64,000 bases of DNA from Larkinella arboricola (lineage in GTDB: Bacteria > Bacteroidota > Bacteroidia > Cytophagales > Spirosomataceae), in contig NZ_QLMC01000001.1 of assembly GCF_003259745.1 (NCBI RefSeq), forward strand, positions 1,719,106 to 1,783,105. Reading direction: 5' to 3'. Shown in pieces: positions 23,545 to 32,950 of the stretch. A model generated the notes under the pieces. The model made no database searches. It was not told where the DNA came from and saw only the letters and a list, made by a program, of their open reading frames with translations. The position numbers and the translations under genes were made by a program. Position 1 is the first letter of the stretch. Each line of letters begins with the position of its first letter.

Positions 23545-25818
23545 TTAGTTGCTCCACTGAAAACTGAGGCCAAGGAAATACGAACGTCCGTAACTCAGCG
23601 GAACGGCCCCGCCCGTGCTATGAGCGCGCTCTACATCGCCCGAGGTGTTGGTCAGGCGGGTAACGTTGAAAAGGTTCTTCACCCCGGTATTCAGCGTGAC
23701 GGATTTGACGATCGATTTATTGATCGTGAAGTCAGCCCAGTGGTAAGCCGCTGTTTCGGCTAGATGAACGGTTGTGGTGCCATCGCTGCCCGCTACCGAT
23801 TCGTAAACGGGCCTTTTGCCGGTGTATTTGTAAAAGAAGCTGACCTTTGTGTCGAGTTTTTGCAGGTGATACGTGATGTTTGAGTTTACTTCGGGCGACC
23901 AGACAAACTCCGGTAAGTCTGTGTCATTCTTGGTCAGGCTGTTGTAACGACCGATATGCGAAAAACCCAGCGTTACCTGAATATTTCTGGCGTTGAGTGT
24001 ATGGTTCAGCGTGCCACCCGTAGTTTTAAACCGATTGATATTCACCATCATCATAGCACCGGGATTGGCCGGATCATTGCCGTAGTCGATCAGGTTATGA
24101 AAATCGTTGTAAAAGCCGGTTACGGTAGAAGTCAGCCGGAGCGCCGGGGAGGTAATGAAACGCCAGGTCAGCGAACCGTTGAAACTGTTGGAGTATTCGG
24201 CTTTCAGATTCGGGTTACCCTTAATGGAGTGGCTGGCGTCGAAGAAATTAAAATACAGTTCCCGCAAGGCCGGAGACCGGAAACCGCGGGCGTAGGCAAA
24301 GCGGAAATCCGCGTTTTTGTGTAACGTAAGTTTGGCATTCAGCGACGGAATCACCGGAGGGGCATCGTATACCGAGTTTTTGATAAACCGTAAACCGGGC
24401 CGGATGGTCAGCACCGAAGTCGGCTTTAACTCCGAGGAGACAAAGAAGGCGTAATCATGGATGGACGGCGAACCCAAAATCCGTGCGCCCGATGCGGCAT
24501 CCAGGTTAATATCAACGCCCGGCTGGAACGAAACCGTGTTTGAAAGCTTATACTGGGCCGTTGCTCGAAATACCCGGGTGTCGAACAGCGACAAATCCTG
24601 CTCACCCGCGCCCAGCGAGAGCGTCCGGCGGCCCGTGTTCAGGTCGATGTTGGTCGTCTGGGTTTTGCGGCTGTAATCGGTATACGACAAAATCGCATTA
24701 ATGTGCAGGTGTTCACTGGCTTTCCAGTCGCTCTGGAGCTGGTGCGTAAACCGGTTGGTGAGGTACTTCTGATCGCGGGCCTGGTTGGTGTTGATGTTGA
24801 CCGGATCCATCGCATTGATTGTTTCGTCTAACGCATCCAGCCGGTACCAGATGTTGAAGTGATCCGTTCGGTAACCCAACTTCACGTTTCCCAGCCACTG
24901 CTCTTTCGGGTGCCAGTCTTTGGCGCGGGTGGTGGAAAGGCCCTGCCAGCCGCCAAACCCGTTGTGGGTACCGCCGACGTACGCATTCCAGCCTTTCCGC
25001 TGCCAGGTGACGCCCAGGTTCTGATTATGAACGCCTTTGCCGGTCAACGGGCGGTATTCGGTATGGGCGGTTTCTTCCTGAATACGGGCCGTTACCAACA
25101 GCCGTTCGTTACCCGGTTTTTTGGTGATGACGTTAATAATTCCGGCCAGCGCATCCGTCCCGTACGAAACCGACATGGGGCCTTCGACAATCTCGACCCG
25201 CTCAATGGTATTAATATCAATCTGGTTCAGGCTTTCGCGGGTGTCACCCCGGTCGACCATCGGAACGCCGTCGAGCAGAATCTTCACATTCCGGCCCGAC
25301 ATTCCCATCAACTGAATGTCTGAGGTTCCCAGGACCAGATCGTTGGAAAACCGGATGCCGAGTTCGTTGTTCAGCACGCCGATCAGGTTGGTGGCGCCCC
25401 GTAACTGAATCCGTTCGCGGTCAATGGTCCGGATCTGATAAACCGACTGGCGCATGGACTGCGGTTCGTACTGGCCGGTTACAACCACATCGTCCAGTTG
25501 CCGGCTGGTTTCCCGGAGCGTGAGCGGAGGAATCGTAACGGTTTCGCCCGCCCTGACCCGTATGGGGAGCGTCTGCGTTTCCAGACCGAGTAACTGAACC
25601 ACCAGCGTATAACGGCCTTCGGGGGCCTCCAAAGAGTAGGAGCCGTCCGCTTCCGAGGAAGCGCCATACCGCGTGTCTTTTAATAGTATAGTTGCTGCAA
25701 TCACCGGTTTGCCATCCGCCGAATGCGTAGTTCCCCGAATTTTTCCGGTAGATACCTGCCCAAAAACCAGCGTATGAGGTAATAGAAAACAGCTAATCAA
25801 GAGGAAGAAGTGTCTCAT
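23545..25818 (-). CDS. hmuR: TonB-dependent heme receptor (HmuR-like)
   Basis: A 757-residue outer membrane receptor: signal peptide, a carboxypeptidase-regulatory-like domain (about 25-100), plug (about 108-235, VEIVEGPMSVSYGTDALAGIINVITKK) and barrel. The heme-receptor signature is clear: FRSP (513-516, FRAP in known receptors), a His at 530 and NPNL (535-538), the loop whose His contacts heme. It should take heme from the HmuY lipoprotein encoded directly downstream and pass it to HmuT. The gene is divergent from nothing on its 5' side and has its own promoter region. Confidence 0.92.
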   Translation of the reverse strand: MRHFFLLISCFLLPHTLVFGQVSTGKIRGTTHSADGKPVIAATILLKDTRYGASSEADGSYSLEAPEGRYTLVVQLLGLETQTLPIRVRAGETVTIPPLTLRETSRQLDDVVVTGQYEPQSMRQSVYQIRTIDRERIQLRGATNLIGVLNNELGIRFSNDLVLGTSDIQLMGMSGRNVKILLDGVPMVDRGDTRESLNQIDINTIERVEIVEGPMSVSYGTDALAGIINVITKKPGNERLLVTARIQEETAHTEYRPLTGKGVHNQNLGVTWQRKGWNAYVGGTHNGFGGWQGLSTTRAKDWHPKEQWLGNVKLGYRTDHFNIWYRLDALDETINAMDPVNINTNQARDQKYLTNRFTHQLQSDWKASEHLHINAILSYTDYSRKTQTTNIDLNTGRRTLSLGAGEQDLSLFDTRVFRATAQYKLSNTVSFQPGVDINLDAASGARILGSPSIHDYAFFVSSELKPTSVLTIRPGLRFIKNSVYDAPPVIPSLNAKLTLHKNADFRFAYARGFRSPALRELYFNFFDASHSIKGNPNLKAEYSNSFNGSLTWRFITSPALRLTSTVTGFYNDFHNLIDYGNDPANPGAMMMVNINRFKTTGGTLNHTLNARNIQVTLGFSHIGRYNSLTKNDTDLPEFVWSPEVNSNITYHLQKLDTKVSFFYKYTGKRPVYESVAGSDGTTTVHLAETAAYHWADFTINKSIVKSVTLNTGVKNLFNVTRLTNTSGDVERAHSTGGAVPLSYGRSYFLGLSFQWSN

Positions 25819-25860
25819 TACAGCGCACCTTTTTATAGGTAGACTTAATAGTTATTTTTA

Positions 25861-25890
25861 TTAAGACTGATTATAATTTAAGCAAAGGTA
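25861..25890 (-). promoter_or_regulatory. Promoter -7 element of heme receptor gene and nearby A/T motif
   Basis: On the minus strand TACCTTTG (25890-25883) matches the Bacteroidota -7 consensus, 65 nt before the start codon; a TTG lies only 14 nt further upstream, so the -33 element is unclear. The downstream A/T-rich stretch holds TTAAGACTGATT (25861-25872), similar to the TTAGACTAA motif upstream of hmuT. Confidence 0.5.
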
Positions 25891-25976
25891 CACTTTCATT
25901 TGAGCAATGCTAGAGCTGGATCTGGCTTTTTGAAAAAAAACTTACAGGTGGAAGCGGCCAGTGAACTAATAAAAAT

Positions 25977-26002
25977 ATTGCCCGATCAAGTGACCGGGCA
26001 AT
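25977..26002 (-). terminator. Intrinsic terminator
   Basis: ATTGCCCG and CGGGCAAT pair around a 10-nt loop; on the minus strand the stem is followed by ATTTTTATT. It ends the deiminase lipoprotein gene. Confidence 0.8.
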
Positions 26003-26041
26003 GATTGGAGCAAACTCTACTTAAAACGCTGATTTGAATTA

Positions 26042-27373
26042 TCAATGAAGGGCGGGAACCTGCTGGGTAATGCAGTGCATACCGCCCCCGCCTACCGTGA
26101 TGGCATCGGCATCAATTTGTGTTACTTTCCGGTTGGGGTATAAACGTTTGATCAGTTGTTTGAAGGCTTCGTCTTTTTGCTGTAACCCGATATCCCGCCC
26201 GGCTTTGTAAAATTTGGGAATCAGTACCACGTTATTGGTGACCACGTAATTCATATAACCGGCGGCCATGACAAACTTAACCGGGCTTCCGTCCATCGGA
26301 AAGTGCTGAAGCCCTTTCATTTCCTTTAGCGACTCGTACATGACATCACCGGGCCGCAGTTCTTCCACAATCGGGCTGGGCTCCGGCGCACGGATGATGG
26401 TGAGCGGCTTCCCATCCTGATTCGTTTCGTGGGATAAAATCTGGTAGGCATCTTCCAGTGCCTTGTAGGAGGTCAGGGTAAACGGGTTTCCACTGGCAAG
26501 CTCAGAAGCGGGTACCTCCGGAAGCAGTACGGTATGGTCGTCAATCCAAGACACCATTTCGTCGGCATGCCACACGCCAAAATTGAAATACGCCTGTCCG
26601 TTAAACAGCTTGGGTGATTCCAGAACCGGGTGGGAATCCGCTGCGGTATTTTCATTCAGGAAAATAACCTTCTTTACGTTAAACACCCGCTTCAATTCGG
26701 CTTCGATCTGCGACAGCGTTAGGGTAGGGTTACTGGCCAGCAGGGATTTCTTAACGGCAATAACCGTTCCTTTGCCGTTGAAATGCAGGTTGCCGCCTTC
26801 GGTAATCAATGTGGAGCGGAGAACACGGGCCCCCTTGGCCGCGCCTGTGCCCAACGAAACATCGTTGTCAAGCTGGTAAATGGCGTAACTGGCGTCGGGA
26901 ATATAATCTTTTGTCCGATAGGCGTCGAAATCGAAATCTACGACCTGATAACCGCCTTTTTTATTCTTCATGAAGGTGCCGCCGGTATCCCGAATCCATA
27001 GGTCGCCGTGCGAAACCGTATGAAAGTGAATGGCCGTGTCAATGGCTGCCTGCGAGACGCCCCGGCTGATGAGCGCCGTTTTTAAAGCTTCCCGGTCTTC
27101 CGGCGAATTGACGGCATAATCCACTTTGGTCGTCGTGGGCAGAATTTCTTTAATCATTTCGGCCTGAACAGCGAGCATCGAAAGGCCGTTTTTGTAATCG
27201 ACTGTTGGGGCCGATAACCAGATGGACGCCAACGGCTCAAATTCGGCGGGCATATAATAGGCCGCATCCGGATCGGCACCGGAGTCCGTCGGATCGACGT
27301 GGTCTTTCAGGCAACTGGATAGGGTAACTGAGAGAAGGGCAACGATGAATAGCCGAAAAGGTATCCGTTTCAT
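26042..27373 (-). CDS. Lipoprotein of the agmatine deiminase/peptidyl-arginine deiminase (PAD_porph) family
   Basis: A 443-residue protein; ATG at 27373 begins a lipoprotein signal (MKRIPFRLFIVALLSVTLSSC). The body is a pentein-fold deiminase: LWIRDTGGTFM (substrate Asp), ITEGGNLHFNGKGTVI, FNFGVWHADEMVSWIDD (catalytic His/Asp) and the C-terminal GGGGMHCITQQ with nucleophile Cys434. Cytosolic agmatine deiminase converts agmatine to N-carbamoylputrescine; a surface or periplasmic location is typical instead of Porphyromonas-type peptidylarginine deiminase. Which substrate applies here is open. The gene stands alone. Confidence 0.85.
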   Translation of the reverse strand: MKRIPFRLFIVALLSVTLSSCLKDHVDPTDSGADPDAAYYMPAEFEPLASIWLSAPTVDYKNGLSMLAVQAEMIKEILPTTTKVDYAVNSPEDREALKTALISRGVSQAAIDTAIHFHTVSHGDLWIRDTGGTFMKNKKGGYQVVDFDFDAYRTKDYIPDASYAIYQLDNDVSLGTGAAKGARVLRSTLITEGGNLHFNGKGTVIAVKKSLLASNPTLTLSQIEAELKRVFNVKKVIFLNENTAADSHPVLESPKLFNGQAYFNFGVWHADEMVSWIDDHTVLLPEVPASELASGNPFTLTSYKALEDAYQILSHETNQDGKPLTIIRAPEPSPIVEELRPGDVMYESLKEMKGLQHFPMDGSPVKFVMAAGYMNYVVTNNVVLIPKFYKAGRDIGLQQKDEAFKQLIKRLYPNRKVTQIDADAITVGGGGMHCITQQVPALH

Positions 27374-27536
27374 GTCCATTAAATGATTTGTTGTGAGGTT
27401 TGATTGTAAGTGACCCCACAAAACTATCGGGTATGGCCACACCGGACGGATGAGCGGCTGAACAGGAGACGAAAACGGGCGGTTGCGGTCTGAAAAGACC
27501 GGCTAAACGGATAACTGAGCGAACGGTCAGCGGGCG

Positions 27537-28823
27537 TCACCACACAATGGTAAACGCGGTCCAGCCGTCCGGATTGGTTTTCAGCGAGAACGGAAAGCCG
27601 TGGTTCACCAGAATGTCGCGGGTCAGGGTCAGACCGATGCCCTGGCCGTCGGGTTTGGTGCTGAAGAATGGGTTGAACAGATTCGTTTCCAGATCGGGGC
27701 TGATCGGTTTGCCATTGTCACGCACGATGAGGTGGGCGCTGTCCACGACCACTTCGACAAGCTGACCCGGCGCACAGGCTTCAATCGCATTTTTGATGAC
27801 GTTGACCAGCACCTGTTCCATCTGTACGGAATCGACCGGTACCCAAACCGTATCCAATTTCAGGTCATATTGCAGCGTTACCCCTTTTGCGTCGGCCTGC
27901 GGCTGCATCAATCGTCCCACGTTGCGGGCCATTTCGGTCAGGTTGGTGGGGACTTTCTGCGGCTGCGGCAGCCGGACGACATCGGCAAACCGGCGCATGA
28001 AAAGGTTCAGGCGGTCGTTGCGTTCGATGGCAATCTGGAGTGCGTGATTCACATCCTGTTGTTCGGGGGCGTCCACGTAGGTTTTCGTCACATTCAGAAT
28101 GGAGTTGATGGCACCAATGGAGTTGTTTACTTCGTGGGCCATCATCCGGATTACCTTGCTGTAGGCTTTTTTCTCCGATTCCAGAATTTCGCTCGTCAGT
28201 TCTTCGATGAGCATGAAATCACGCCGGAACCCCCGGTCCATAAAGTGCGAACGTTGCACCCGGTATGTTTCAATACCGTTGCCTTTCAGGGTACGGGTTT
28301 CCTGATCGTCGAATTCCGTCAACTGATTGAGCAAGGGGTGATCAATTTCGGATAAAAACCGGCCCGTAAGCTGGTCATCCGGACGTTGGAGCAAAGCCGT
28401 AGCTTTGGGGTTGGCCGAGGCAATCCGCTGGTCAAAGTCAAAAATAAGGGTGGCAATGGGGGAGGCTTCGATGAGCTTTTCCAGAAAAAACTGCTGTTCC
28501 ATTTGTTTGGTGCGTTCCTGCCGAAGCTGGTCGATCATCAGGTTATACACGTCGATGAGTCCATCGACTTCGCGGTTGCCGGTTGGCACAAACTTGATCG
28601 TAAAATCTTTATCCTTAATGGCTTCAATTCCCGCTGAAATAAACTGTGATGGCTGCCCGAAGGCCTGATAAATCTGAATGGCAATTCCCACCGAAACCAG
28701 CACCAGCACTTCTGAAACGATAAACAGCAGTTTGTTTTCCTGAAGCCATTTGAAAATTAGAAAGACCAGAGCCGCGTGAACGGCGATGATGTACAGTAGG
28801 TACTTGGTGCGCAGGGAAAGCAT
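27537..28823 (-). CDS. NtrY-like sensor histidine kinase
   Basis: A 428-residue kinase: two membrane helices (about residues 7-26 and 32-53), a HAMP-like linker, a PAS domain (about 110-205, EASPIATLIFDFDQRIASANPKA), phosphoacceptor His230 in MAHEVNNSIG, and HATPase motifs N-box NVIKNAIEA (341-349), DNG (369-371) and GQGIGLTLTRD (393 on). There is almost no periplasmic loop, so it may sense the membrane or a cytosolic signal. Partner of the NtrC-type regulator encoded directly upstream, and last gene of the efflux operon. Confidence 0.92.
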   Translation of the reverse strand: MLSLRTKYLLYIIAVHAALVFLIFKWLQENKLLFIVSEVLVLVSVGIAIQIYQAFGQPSQFISAGIEAIKDKDFTIKFVPTGNREVDGLIDVYNLMIDQLRQERTKQMEQQFFLEKLIEASPIATLIFDFDQRIASANPKATALLQRPDDQLTGRFLSEIDHPLLNQLTEFDDQETRTLKGNGIETYRVQRSHFMDRGFRRDFMLIEELTSEILESEKKAYSKVIRMMAHEVNNSIGAINSILNVTKTYVDAPEQQDVNHALQIAIERNDRLNLFMRRFADVVRLPQPQKVPTNLTEMARNVGRLMQPQADAKGVTLQYDLKLDTVWVPVDSVQMEQVLVNVIKNAIEACAPGQLVEVVVDSAHLIVRDNGKPISPDLETNLFNPFFSTKPDGQGIGLTLTRDILVNHGFPFSLKTNPDGWTAFTIVW

Positions 28824-28827
28824 CTTG

Positions 28828-28936
28828 AACTTGGATTACACGGATTAAGGGATTAACGATGATTTAATGATTATCAGGGAGATTTTTTACTGCGGTAGCC
28901 CTCTTAGTTAATCTTTAAATCTCTGTAATCCAAGTT
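28828..28936. repeat. Junction palindrome between kinase and regulator genes
   Basis: Arms 28828-28857 and 28907-28936 are inverted copies with 25 of 30 positions matching; the outer 13 (AACTTGGATTACA) match exactly. Loop 49 nt. The element fills the gap, ending 4 nt from the kinase start and 6 nt from the regulator stop. The arms carry GGATTA-like repeated units. Confidence 0.88.
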
Positions 28937-28942
28937 TTGCCT

Positions 28943-30328
28943 TCAGGAATCGGTGGTATACGGTATGCCATACTTCTCCAGCCGTCGGTAGAGGGCAAAG
29001 CGGGTGATACCCAGCGCCCGGGCTACTTTGGAAACCTTGTTGTTATAAAACTCCATCGCCCGCCGAATCATCTGGTATTCCAGTTCGTCAAGCGTAATGG
29101 TTCCGACTTCGGGCAGGGGGCGGAGGGGCTGGGCCGCTGGGGTTAACGGAATGTGCTTCTGAAAGTCGCCAACTTCCAGATCATCTTTCGTCGATAAAAG
29201 AACCGTGCGTTCGACAATGTTCTTCAATTGGCGGATGTTGCCCGGCAAGGCCAGCGTTTTAACCCACTTCAGGGCTGCTGAGGTTACGTTTAGTTTTGGT
29301 CGGTCGTAAATGGTTTTCAGGTTATTAACAAAGTAGTTAACCAGGGGCGGAATGTCGTCGGGCCGTTCACGCAGGGCCGGGAGCTTGACGGTAATGAGGT
29401 TGATGCGGTAAAACAAATCTTCGCGGAAGGTACCCCGGGCGACCATTTCCTCCAGGTTGCGGTTGGTGGCGCAGATCACCCGCACATCGACGGTTTTGCT
29501 TCGGCTGCTGCCCAGCGGTTCAAACGTCCGGTCCTGCAAAACCCGCAGCAGTTTCACCTGGCTCGACAGGTCCAGATCGCCGATTTCGTCCAGGAAAATG
29601 CTGCCTTTGTTAGCCAGTTCAAACCGCCCGACGCGGTCGGTTTTGGCGTCCGTGAACGCACCCCGCAGGTGCCCGAACAGCTCGCTTTCAAATAAGGTGG
29701 ACGAAATACCGCCCAGATTGACCTTGACGAACGGTTTGCTCCGGCGTCGGCTGTTCTGGTGAATGGCTTCGGCAATCAGTTCCTTGCCCGTTCCGCTTTC
29801 GCCCGTAATCAAAACCGGGGCGTCGGTTGGCGCCACGCGCCCGATGGTTTCCAGAATATCGAGCAGTTTCGGATCGTCGCCGACGATGTGGCCAAACTGA
29901 TAGTGCCGATCCAGTTTCTGGCGGTTTGGCGACCGGGTTTGGCTCGCTTCCGCCGATTGCTGATTCAGATTCAGCAGGGTCCGGACCGATTGCAGTACGT
30001 ATTCGTTCTGCCACGGTTTGGTAATAAAATCCTTCGCGCCGGCTTTCATGCCCTGCACCGCCAGATCAATGGTTCCCCAACCCGTAATCAGAATAACCGG
30101 AACCGATGGGTAACCCGTCCGGATAACCTTCAGCAGTTTTAAGCCTTCTTCGCCGGAGGTTTCGATGGAAAAATTCATGTCCAGCAAAATCAGTTCGGGC
30201 GTTTCGGCTTCGAGTGCGTTTAGGGCCTGGGCAGGGTCGGCGGCCGTCTGCACGGTAAAGCCGTCTCGTCGCAAAAGAAGCGAGAGCGAGGTTTGAACCG
30301 CAATGTCGTCGTCGATAATCAGAAGCAT
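28943..30328 (-). CDS. Sigma-54-dependent response regulator, NtrC family
   Basis: A 461-residue activator with three domains: receiver (Asp50 in LILLDMNF, Lys near 104), sigma-54 AAA+ domain with Walker A GESGTGKE (176-183), the sigma-54 contact loop GAFTDA (223-228; GAFTGA in the enterobacterial type) and Walker B FLDEIGD (about 245-251), and a Fis-type helix-turn-helix at the end (KVSKVARALGITRFALYRRLEKYG). Phosphorylated by the adjacent kinase, it should open sigma-54 promoters. The near-consensus sigma-54 site at 36476-36492 makes its own operon the likely target. Confidence 0.94.
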   Translation of the reverse strand: MLLIIDDDIAVQTSLSLLLRRDGFTVQTAADPAQALNALEAETPELILLDMNFSIETSGEEGLKLLKVIRTGYPSVPVILITGWGTIDLAVQGMKAGAKDFITKPWQNEYVLQSVRTLLNLNQQSAEASQTRSPNRQKLDRHYQFGHIVGDDPKLLDILETIGRVAPTDAPVLITGESGTGKELIAEAIHQNSRRRSKPFVKVNLGGISSTLFESELFGHLRGAFTDAKTDRVGRFELANKGSIFLDEIGDLDLSSQVKLLRVLQDRTFEPLGSSRSKTVDVRVICATNRNLEEMVARGTFREDLFYRINLITVKLPALRERPDDIPPLVNYFVNNLKTIYDRPKLNVTSAALKWVKTLALPGNIRQLKNIVERTVLLSTKDDLEVGDFQKHIPLTPAAQPLRPLPEVGTITLDELEYQMIRRAMEFYNNKVSKVARALGITRFALYRRLEKYGIPYTTDS

Positions 30329-30349
30329 GGGGGCGGGAAGATACTAAAA

Positions 30350-30440
30350 GTTGTTACACAGAGTGAATCAGAGAACATCAGAGTTTATCGGGGTTTCTCT
30401 GATTCGCTCTGATGATCTCCGATTTACTCTGTGTAATAAC
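30350..30440. repeat. Junction palindrome between regulator and permease genes
   Basis: Arms 30350-30383 and 30407-30440 are inverted copies with 30 of 34 positions matching (outer part TTACACAGAGT), loop 23 nt. It fills the gap between the second permease and the regulator gene, with repeated ATCAGAG units inside each arm. No T-tract follows it. Confidence 0.9.
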
Positions 30441-30448
30441 TCAAATTG

Positions 30449-31603
30449 TTATTCCTCATGCAGCGCCACCGCCGGTTGAATGTAAGCCGCCTGTCGGCTG
30501 GGGAAGAGGGCACAGAGCGTAACAATACCGTAAATGACCAGAACGGACACCACGATAGCCGTTACGTACACACCCGCTTCCATATTGAAGACGTTCAATA
30601 AGGGAAACTGGGCTGCGAAGAGCAGGCCGATCAGCAGCCCGAATGTGGCCAGTACCCAGATTTCGCCGATGAATTGCCGGGAAATACCGTTGCCGGTTGC
30701 GCCCAGTGCCCGGCGTAAACCGATTTCGCCCCGGCGTCTGGCAATGCTCAGGTTCAGGACGCCGAACAGGCCGAGAGCCACGTTGATGAGCAGAAACCCC
30801 GATATAATGGCGGCAATGATGATGGGGACCAGAACCAGATTATGCTGGGTTTTGCGCGAGTCCGTCAGATAATCGACCTCCACACTCCAGCCCTTCACCA
30901 TCCTGGCAACATCCTTCACCACTTTAGCTTCGAACACGGCATCCGTTCCGGGCTTTACTTTGATAAGCATGGTGCTATTCCAGGCATCGTTGGCGCCCAC
31001 CAATTCAAAATAGGCGGGTTTGTTGGCCATAAATTCTCCCTTTGCCTTAAAATTAGCAATGGTCCCCACTACTTTGTACTTATCACTAATCACTTTTCCC
31101 AGGGCATTTTGACCGCCAAACAGATCTTCCCTGGCTTTCTGGTTGATGACAATAGGCCGGTACTTTCCCACACTATCCGCACTCTGGTACCACTTTCCAC
31201 TCACTACGGCTATCGCGAGAGTTTTTGCGAAATCTTCGTCGGTTACGTAGTGATCGGCCAGTATATGCTGTTTGTTGTACCCGATACCTTCGTTCATTTG
31301 AGTCGCCGAAAACGGAAAATTACCGCCCATCCGCGAAACGGATTCGACTTCTGAATAGGCTTTCAGGCGCTGCACGATCTGCTGTAATTTCTGGGCTACT
31401 TCCGTGGTATCCTGATTGTTGCTCAGACTAATTGCCCAAACGTTTTCATAGGAAAAGCCCAGCGGCTCGCGGTAATTCCCGACATTCACCACCAGCAGGG
31501 TGGCCAGGCCAAACAAGACCATAAATGAAGCCCAGATCTCAACGATCAGCAGTATATGGGCTTTTTTCTTGTTCCAGATGAGTTTAAAAAGATGACGGAT
31601 CAT
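30449..31603 (-). CDS. ABC transporter permease, MacB/FtsX family (second of pair)
   Basis: A 384-residue FtsX-type permease. It has one N-terminal helix (about 21-43), a large extracytoplasmic MacB-like core domain (about 45-265) and three C-terminal helices. The first C-terminal helix is preceded by NLVLVPIIIAAIISGFLLINVALGLFGVLNLSIARRRGEIGLRRALGATG, the cytosolic coupling motif of this family. Such proteins work as mechanotransmitters with a LolD-like ATPase. It probably pairs with the permease encoded directly upstream to form an asymmetric dimer in a tripartite efflux pump. Confidence 0.9.
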   Translation of the reverse strand: MIRHLFKLIWNKKKAHILLIVEIWASFMVLFGLATLLVVNVGNYREPLGFSYENVWAISLSNNQDTTEVAQKLQQIVQRLKAYSEVESVSRMGGNFPFSATQMNEGIGYNKQHILADHYVTDEDFAKTLAIAVVSGKWYQSADSVGKYRPIVINQKAREDLFGGQNALGKVISDKYKVVGTIANFKAKGEFMANKPAYFELVGANDAWNSTMLIKVKPGTDAVFEAKVVKDVARMVKGWSVEVDYLTDSRKTQHNLVLVPIIIAAIISGFLLINVALGLFGVLNLSIARRRGEIGLRRALGATGNGISRQFIGEIWVLATFGLLIGLLFAAQFPLLNVFNMEAGVYVTAIVVSVLVIYGIVTLCALFPSRQAAYIQPAVALHEE

Positions 31604-31612
31604 GGTTCCATG

Positions 31613-31700
31613 TTGAATGAGTGAATGATAGAGTGAGTAAATGATAAAAGTGAATAGTGGTACGTGTTTGACTCACTCATTCTATCATTTACTCATTGAA
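31613..31700. repeat. Junction palindrome between the two permease genes
   Basis: Arms 31613-31639 and 31674-31700 are inverted copies with 23 of 27 positions matching; loop 34 nt. Most mismatches are G/A. The arm contains GAATGAGTGAATGATAGA, shared with the palindrome at 32951-33033, so these two are relatives. It fills the gap. Confidence 0.88.
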
Positions 31701-31702
31701 AA

Positions 31703-32950
31703 TTAAGATTTTAGCGCTTCGGCGATGCTGAGTTTGGACATTCGGAAGGCGGGAGCGACACCGGAGAGAAGGCCGAAAATCAAGCAGACCAGCATGCTGA
31801 CGGCAAAGACATTGAAGTTGATGGTCAGGTCGGCGTAGGCAATCCAGCCACTGTGGTTGATCAACTGAATCATGATCAGGGTCAGTATCAGAGCAATGGC
31901 TCCGCCGATGAACGTAATGAAAATGTTTTCGACGATAAACTGCCAGACCAGCGTACGGATGGGTGCCCCGAAGGCTTTCCGGATGCCAATTTCCGAAGCC
32001 CGTTCCATAATCCGGCTGACGTTGACGTTGACTAGATTAAGGGCCGGTAAACCCAGTAGCATAAAGAGGATGAAAAAAATGATCCCGAAGAAAATCGTTC
32101 TCAGACCGGGGCCCCCATCCAGGATGGTTCCAAGGAAATTTTGAGCGTAAGGCTCAGCCTTTACTTCCAGCGCATTGTACTTCCACCCATCCTGGATTCC
32201 CGGCAGCGGAATCCGACCGATCCGGCTTTGGAATTCTTCCTGAATGGCGGGAATGTCGGACTTCTGTTTGGCGAGTATGATACTCACAAAACGGCCTCGC
32301 ATACCACTTTGCTGGTAATTGCTCTTGGGGGCGGTGTACGGAAAATAAACGTCAGCGTAGGTAAACGGGCGGGTCACCGGGCTGCCTTTGATAACACCGA
32401 TCACCCGGTAGTTGATATTTTCGATGTCGATGGTTTTGCCCACAACCGGCTCGTCCGGATGGTCGAAATACTGCTTTTTCAAATCATCGTTGATGACTAC
32501 TACGTTCTCCCCATTGGTGATATTCTGCTCGTTGTACGGTTTTCCTTCCAGAAATTCGAACTCCATAATACGCCAGAAATCAGCATCGGTATACTTGGTA
32601 TTGAGCTTGATTTTCTGCGAGCCAACGTACGCGTTGGAGGTATTGTACATGGTGCAAATCGTAACGCGTTCGGGCGTTTTCAGCGTTTTAACAAAATCTG
32701 TCAGGAACCGGAAACTCATCGGTCCCGTACTTCTGCCTGACTGAGCGGTATCGCGTTGTATCATCTGCATGATGTACAGCGAACGGTCGCGCCGGGTTTC
32801 GGGGTAGTGCGTTCCGAACAGGTGGTCCAGAAACGAGGTCAACACCATCAATACCGTCAGGGTCAGGCTGATGCCGAAAAGTGTGATGAAGGTGTAAAAC
32901 GGATGCCGCAGCAGCACCTTCCAGGCGATTTTTATGTAGTTTAATAGCAT
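31703..32950 (-). CDS. ABC transporter permease, MacB/FtsX family (first of pair)
   Basis: A 415-residue MacB/FtsX-type permease. N-terminal helix about residues 18-40, extracytoplasmic core domain about 45-285, then FGIIFFILFMLLGLPALNLVNVNVSRIMERASEIGIRKAFGA with the family coupling motif, and two more helices. It differs enough from the next permease to suggest distinct roles in a heterodimer. It lies between the ATPase gene and the second permease gene in the operon. Confidence 0.9.
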   Translation of the reverse strand: MLLNYIKIAWKVLLRHPFYTFITLFGISLTLTVLMVLTSFLDHLFGTHYPETRRDRSLYIMQMIQRDTAQSGRSTGPMSFRFLTDFVKTLKTPERVTICTMYNTSNAYVGSQKIKLNTKYTDADFWRIMEFEFLEGKPYNEQNITNGENVVVINDDLKKQYFDHPDEPVVGKTIDIENINYRVIGVIKGSPVTRPFTYADVYFPYTAPKSNYQQSGMRGRFVSIILAKQKSDIPAIQEEFQSRIGRIPLPGIQDGWKYNALEVKAEPYAQNFLGTILDGGPGLRTIFFGIIFFILFMLLGLPALNLVNVNVSRIMERASEIGIRKAFGAPIRTLVWQFIVENIFITFIGGAIALILTLIMIQLINHSGWIAYADLTINFNVFAVSMLVCLIFGLLSGVAPAFRMSKLSIAEALKS

